A stretch of 64,000 nucleotides of DNA from CAZOEL01 sp964578835 (GTDB lineage Bacteria; Desulfobacterota; Syntrophobacteria; Syntrophobacterales; Syntrophobacteraceae): contig CAZOEL010000002.1 in NCBI GenBank assembly GCA_964578835.1, positions 1 to 64,000 on the forward strand, read 5' to 3'. Under the pieces are notes generated by a model. That model was not told the DNA's origin and did no database searches. It saw only the letters and a program-made list of their open reading frames with translations. The translations under genes were made by a program, and so were the position numbers. Positions 59,936 to 64,000 of this stretch are shown here, one piece after another (the first letter of the stretch is position 1; each line of letters begins with the position of its first letter).

Positions 59936-62025
59936 TGGAAATACACGCACAAGCGTTCAAGCAGGAAGCCTATGAGCTGCTCTCGGATCTGGAGATGTCC
60001 TTGCTCGCGGTGGAAGAGAACCCTGAAGACATGGAAATCATCGGGCGCATCTTCCGGGCTTTGCACACCATAAAGGGCTCCGGAGCCATGTTCGGATTCG
60101 ATGATATAGCCGGGTTCACGCATGAGGTGGAATCGGTTTTCGAACTGGTGCGCAACGGGAAAGCGCCTGTGACCAAACCTCTCATAGATTTGACCCTTGC
60201 TGCCGGGGACAGAATCCGAGAAATGCTCGATTCGACCGATGGCGCAGGAGTAGTGGACAAGGCGAAGCTCGATGAGATCGTCAGCGCCTTGCGGCTGCTG
60301 ATCCCGAAAGGGCAGCCGAATCCATCGGCAGAGGACGAGGGCTCCGGACCATCAAAATCCAACGGATCGAAGCGAGAGGAGACTTTCAGGATCCGCCTGC
60401 GACCGCATCCCGATATCTTTTCCAAGGGAGCCAATCCAATACTGCTTCTAAATGAGCTGAGGGAGCTCGGTCCGTGCAAGGTGCTCGCCAACACGGAGCG
60501 CATTCCCGATCTGGAAAGTATCGACCCCGAGCAATGCCATATTTATTGGGACATCATCCTCACGACCGCTTCCGGAATAAACGCCATAAAAGATGTCTTC
60601 ATCTTTGTCGAAGATGAATGCGACTTGAGCATAGAGCTCATTGATTCAGGAGACGGTCCGGATAGCGAGACCGGCTGCAAGAAGCTTGGAGAGATACTCA
60701 TCGAGCGCGGCGACATTTCGCGAGAGGATTTCCACAGAGTCCTCTCTTCCCAGAAGAAGATTGGAGAGCTGCTGATAAACGCCGGTCTGGTCGATTCTTC
60801 AAAGATCGAGCTGGCGTTGGCTGAACAGAATCACCTTCAGGAAGTGCGAAGAAAAAAGCAGGTAGAGGAGCTTGCCTCTACAATCAGAGTTCCCGCTGAG
60901 AAGCTTGACATGCTGGTGAATCTGGTTGGGGAGCTCGTGACGGTGCAGGCCAGGCTGAGCCAGACAGTCGGTTCTTTGGGAAATTCGGAGCTTGTCGCCA
61001 TTTCGGAAGAAGTGGAAAGGCTTACGGCGGAGCTTCGCGACAATACCATGAGCATTCGCATGCTGCCCATCGGCACGACCTTTGACAAGTTCAAGCGCCT
61101 GGTTCGGGATCTTTCCGCTGAGCTGGGCAAGGACGTCGTCATGACGACGGACGGCGCCGAAACGGAGCTCGACAAGACCGTCATAGAGCGGCTGAACGAT
61201 CCTCTCGTCCACCTCATCCGAAACAGCATCGACCATGGAATAGAGTCTCCCCAGGCGAGAGCGGCGGCGGGAAAGCCCACGAGCGGGAAGATCCACCTTT
61301 CGGCCATCCATTCGGGAGCCCATGTCCTGATCCAGGTCACGGACGACGGCATAGGGCTGGACAAAAACGCCATCCTGTCCAAGGCGCTGGAAAAAGGGCT
61401 GGTCTCGCCGGATAGTGATTTGTCGGAAAAGGAAATCTACTCGCTCATATTTGCCCCGGGATTCTCCACGGCAAAGGAGGTGACGAGCGTATCGGGCCGC
61501 GGCGTAGGGATGGATGTCGTGAAGAGAAGCATTGATGCGCTTCGGGGCTCGATTGACGTCAAAAGCGAAAGAGGCTTTGGGACCACCGTTACGCTCAAGC
61601 TGCCGCTCACTCTCGCTATAATTGATGGCCTTCTGGTTCAGATAGAGAGCACCTCCTTCGCCATTCCTCTTTCGGTTGTCGAGGAGTGTGTCGAGCTGAC
61701 TCACGCAGAGGCTGCAAAGAGCCATGGACGTTCAGTGATTTATGTGCGGGGCGAGATCGTACCTTATGTGCGGTTGAGGGAGTCCTTCCGAATCGATGGG
61801 GAGCCTCCGGAGATCGAGCAGATCGTCATCACGCAGACTGGAAATGGCCGAGTGGGCATGGTGGTGGACAAGGTGATCGGGGAGCACCAGACGGTAATCA
61901 AGAACTTGAGTAAGCTCTATCGCAATGTGGACGCCGTTTCCGGAGCGACAATTCTCGGGGACGGCACGGTGGCTTTCATCCTGGATATACCCAAGCTGGT
62001 GCATTCATTGGAGTCGGGTGAATAA
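59935..62025 (+). CDS. cheA: Chemotaxis histidine kinase CheA
   Basis: A 696-residue CheA. P1 has RALHTIKGSGAMFGF (phospho-His44); P3 is about 305-370; P4 has LIRNSIDHGIE (N box), VTDDGIGLD (G1), FSTAKEVTSVSGRGVGMD (G2) and GTTVTLKLPLTLAI; P5 is the CheW-like end. Residues 250-300 hold a tandem of T2SSE_N/MshEN-like motifs (KLGEILIERGDISREDF, KKIGELLINAGLVDSS, KIELALAEQ), unusual for CheA. It lies between cheY and cheW. Confidence 0.95.
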   Translation: MEIHAQAFKQEAYELLSDLEMSLLAVEENPEDMEIIGRIFRALHTIKGSGAMFGFDDIAGFTHEVESVFELVRNGKAPVTKPLIDLTLAAGDRIREMLDSTDGAGVVDKAKLDEIVSALRLLIPKGQPNPSAEDEGSGPSKSNGSKREETFRIRLRPHPDIFSKGANPILLLNELRELGPCKVLANTERIPDLESIDPEQCHIYWDIILTTASGINAIKDVFIFVEDECDLSIELIDSGDGPDSETGCKKLGEILIERGDISREDFHRVLSSQKKIGELLINAGLVDSSKIELALAEQNHLQEVRRKKQVEELASTIRVPAEKLDMLVNLVGELVTVQARLSQTVGSLGNSELVAISEEVERLTAELRDNTMSIRMLPIGTTFDKFKRLVRDLSAELGKDVVMTTDGAETELDKTVIERLNDPLVHLIRNSIDHGIESPQARAAAGKPTSGKIHLSAIHSGAHVLIQVTDDGIGLDKNAILSKALEKGLVSPDSDLSEKEIYSLIFAPGFSTAKEVTSVSGRGVGMDVVKRSIDALRGSIDVKSERGFGTTVTLKLPLTLAIIDGLLVQIESTSFAIPLSVVEECVELTHAEAAKSHGRSVIYVRGEIVPYVRLRESFRIDGEPPEIEQIVITQTGNGRVGMVVDKVIGEHQTVIKNLSKLYRNVDAVSGATILGDGTVAFILDIPKLVHSLESGE

Positions 62026-62082
62026 GGCGGAAGAGAAGATCGTTTCAATTGGGGAAAAAGGATCAATCAAAGGGGAAGATTC

Positions 62083-62580
62083 ATGAGTGTTGAAAACGCA
62101 TCCCGAACCGGACAATACCTTTCCTTCAAGCTGGGAGAGGAAATCTTTGCTCTGGACATTTCAAAAGTGCGCGAAGTTCTCGACTTCACGGTTGTGACCA
62201 AAGTGCCGCAAACGCCCGATTTCATGCTCGGCGTGATCAACCTGCGCGGCAGCGTCGTGCCGGTCGTCGATATGCGGCTCAAATTCGGCCTTACCAGGAC
62301 AGAAGCGACAGTCAATACCTGCATCATCATCGTCGAGATAGAAATAGACGGGGAGACCACCATTCTGGGGGCTTTGGCCGACTCGGTTCAGGAAGTCATG
62401 GAGCTCGATCCGGACCAGATCGAGCCTCCGCCCCGGATCGGGACGCGCCTGAAGACCAAGTTCATCAAGGGAATGGGAAAGCGAGACGGGGAGTTCATCA
62501 TTATTCTCAACATCGACATGGTGTTTTCGGGCGAGGAACTGTCCATGGCGCAGGAACTGGGAATGGAGCAGGCCTGCTGA
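62083..62580 (+). CDS. cheW: Chemotaxis adaptor CheW
   Basis: A 165-residue SH3-like adaptor that joins receptors to CheA. The blocks GQYLSFKLGEEIFALDI, GVINLRGSVVPVVDMR and LADSVQEVMELDPDQI are typical. AGGGGAAG precedes the ATG. It is 57 bp after cheA. Confidence 0.95.
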   Translation: MSVENASRTGQYLSFKLGEEIFALDISKVREVLDFTVVTKVPQTPDFMLGVINLRGSVVPVVDMRLKFGLTRTEATVNTCIIIVEIEIDGETTILGALADSVQEVMELDPDQIEPPPRIGTRLKTKFIKGMGKRDGEFIIILNIDMVFSGEELSMAQELGMEQAC

Positions 62581-62623
62581 ACCGGATTTTCTAATTTGGT
62601 GATTCCAAGGGGGAGACGCAGCA

Positions 62624-63493
62624 TTGAAAGGGTGCTCGGCACAACAGGGCAGCGCTTATACGGCGGTGATTTCCGACAAGGATTTCCAACGACTGAGCGA
62701 GTTCGTTCATTCTCAGTGCGGCATAAGGATTCCGCCCACAAAACGGGTCATGCTCGAAGGGCGGCTGCGAAAGCGCATTCGCACTTTAGGCATGGATTCT
62801 TTCAGCCGCTATTGCGAATATCTATTCAGCTCGGAAGGACTCCAGGCTGAATGCCTTCACATGATCGATGTGGTTACGACCAACAAGACCGATTTCTTCC
62901 GGGAGCCCGCTCATTTTGACTTCTTATACGGGATCGTTCTGCCTGAATCTCTGCGCTCCCGGAGCTTGATGGTCCGCGGCAAGCTCAACGTGTGGAGCGC
63001 CGCCTCCTCATCCGGAGAGGAGCCGTATACGCTTGCGGTCGTTTTGAGCGAGTATGCCGAAAGGAATTCTTCCTTCCAATTTTCCATCCTCGGTACGGAC
63101 ATTTCGACTCGCGTCTTGGAGAAAGCGAGGCGAGGAGTCTATGAGGAGGAAAGGATTGAACCGGTGCCCACGGCGCTGAGAAGGAAATACTTTCTGAAGA
63201 GCAAGGACCGGAGCAAGGGGTTGGTGCGGGTAGCGCCCGAGTTGAGGTCTCTGGTAAAATTTCAGAGACTGAACCTCATGGATGATGACTATGGCTTGCG
63301 GGAGCCGCAGAGCGTAATCTTCTGCCGCAATGTTCTGATCTACTTTGACAGACAGACCCAGGAAAAGGTCTTGAAACGGTTGTGCCGAAACCTTGTTCCG
63401 GGAGGTTTTCTCTTCACGGGACATTCGGAGACGCTGCAGGGGATGGATCTTCCGCTCGAAAACCTGGCTTCCACGGTTTACAGGAAGTTGTAG
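62624..63493 (+). CDS. cheR: Chemotaxis methyltransferase CheR
   Basis: A 289-residue SAM-dependent enzyme that methylates MCP glutamates. The N-terminal helical domain is followed by the SAM fold with WSAASSSGEEPYTLAVVL, ILGTDISTRVLEKARRGVY, IFCRNVLIYFDRQTQEKVL and LFTGHSETL. The TTG start at 62624 is backed by GGGGGAG eight bases upstream. No methylation-helix MCP is in the window, apart from the atypical one at 57230. Confidence 0.93.
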   Translation: MKGCSAQQGSAYTAVISDKDFQRLSEFVHSQCGIRIPPTKRVMLEGRLRKRIRTLGMDSFSRYCEYLFSSEGLQAECLHMIDVVTTNKTDFFREPAHFDFLYGIVLPESLRSRSLMVRGKLNVWSAASSSGEEPYTLAVVLSEYAERNSSFQFSILGTDISTRVLEKARRGVYEEERIEPVPTALRRKYFLKSKDRSKGLVRVAPELRSLVKFQRLNLMDDDYGLREPQSVIFCRNVLIYFDRQTQEKVLKRLCRNLVPGGFLFTGHSETLQGMDLPLENLASTVYRKL

Positions 63494-63581
63494 AAGAAAT
63501 GAATCTCTCGATCGTCTTATGTTCTCCATCTCAGTGCATCATGATGCATTTGTGGCGGCGCTTCGATTTGCAGGAGTTACT

Positions 63582-64000
63582 ATGAAAAAGGTCCAGGTTC
63601 TGATCATCGACGATTCCGCTCTCGTTCGGCAGACTCTCAAAGATATTCTTGACTCCGATCCCTGCATCGAAGTCCTGGGCGCGGCGTCCGATCCCATAGC
63701 CGCCGCAGGAATGATGCAGAAATGCGTCCCGGATGTCATCACGCTGGATGTCGAAATGCCCAGAATGGACGGTCTCACGTTTCTTCGAAAGCTCATGAGT
63801 CAGCATCCGGTGCCGGTCGTGATGTGCTCGAGCCTGGCCGAAAAGGGCTCCGAAGTGGTGATGAAAGCGATGGATTATGGCGCGGTCGATGTGATCCAAA
63901 AGCCCAAGCTCAGCACGAAGCAATTTCTCGAAGAATCCCGGGTGCGGATCTGCGATGTCATAAAGGCCGCTGCCCTGGCCAAGGTGAAGCGTTTGGAGCC
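63582..64000 (+). CDS. cheB: Chemotaxis methylesterase CheB (partial)
   Basis: The receiver domain of CheB is present (LIIDDSALVRQTLKDIL, VITLDVEMPRMDGLTFL, VMCSSLAEKGSEV, DVIQKPKLS) and the frame runs off the window end, so the esterase domain is not seen. AGGAG six bases before ATG 63582. CheB would remove methyl groups that CheR adds. Confidence 0.92.
   Translation, partial: MKKVQVLIIDDSALVRQTLKDILDSDPCIEVLGAASDPIAAAGMMQKCVPDVITLDVEMPRMDGLTFLRKLMSQHPVPVVMCSSLAEKGSEVVMKAMDYGAVDVIQKPKLSTKQFLEESRVRICDVIKAAALAKVKRLE

Overview
The window looks like part of the chromosome of an anaerobic or microaerophilic Gram-negative bacterium, most likely a member of the Desulfobacterota (deltaproteobacteria, Syntrophobacter-like). 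The evidence is a DUF3786/Fe-S protein pair, a 14-subunit complex I whose NuoF carries hydrogenase-type Fe-S extensions, a c-heme-type sensor kinase, sigma-54 regulation and Tat-exported enzymes. This taxonomic reading is an inference from gene content. A run of exactly 100 N inside nuoD, flanked by an exact 55-base duplication, shows that this is a draft scaffold, probably short-read or metagenomic.

Layout. 1-7.5 kb: acyl-CoA metabolism (crotonase-type hydratase, thiolase), a CAP-domain lipoprotein, MsrAB, SodC, a DUF4139 protein and a tiny zinc protein. 7.6-14.5 kb: tandem MTA/SAH-deaminase-like amidohydrolases, MtfA-like peptidase, DUF3786 and Fe-S proteins, a DUF1232-DnaJ protein and GalE. 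14.5-18 kb: a heme-motif histidine kinase facing a response regulator and a receiver-kinase hybrid. 18.1-33.8 kb: one long nuoEFABCDHIJKLMN operon that ends in a flavin-less NuoF paralogue and a formate-dehydrogenase-like NuoG, closed by a hairpin terminator. 33.9-41.4 kb: housekeeping genes (U32 peptidase, dprA, topA, pilD, rsmE, an acidic zinc-ribbon protein).

41.5-51.0 kb is accessory DNA. It holds tRNA-Phe with a decayed NYN-domain gene beside it, an M15-like peptidase, and a divergent pair of Tat-exported enzymes (amidohydrolase and intradiol dioxygenase). Next comes a repeat-rich gap with a perfect 33-bp palindrome and two ~102-bp direct repeats. Last is a cluster of integron attC sites with no integrase in view (CALIN-like), whose cassettes hold MntA/HepT, a HigBA-like pair and small membrane or lipoproteins. 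The attC assignment rests on visible core sites, internal dyads with an extrahelical base, and three exact matches between each cassette's first core and the R'' core of its own attC.

51.1-56 kb: an orphan NtrC-type regulator, an MFS transporter, a nucleotidyltransferase and a phage-type ssDNA-annealing protein. 56.8-64 kb: a chemosensory operon (pseudo-receiver, soluble MCP-like protein with two degenerate hairpins, STAS, CheY, CheA, CheW, CheR, CheB) running off the window end.
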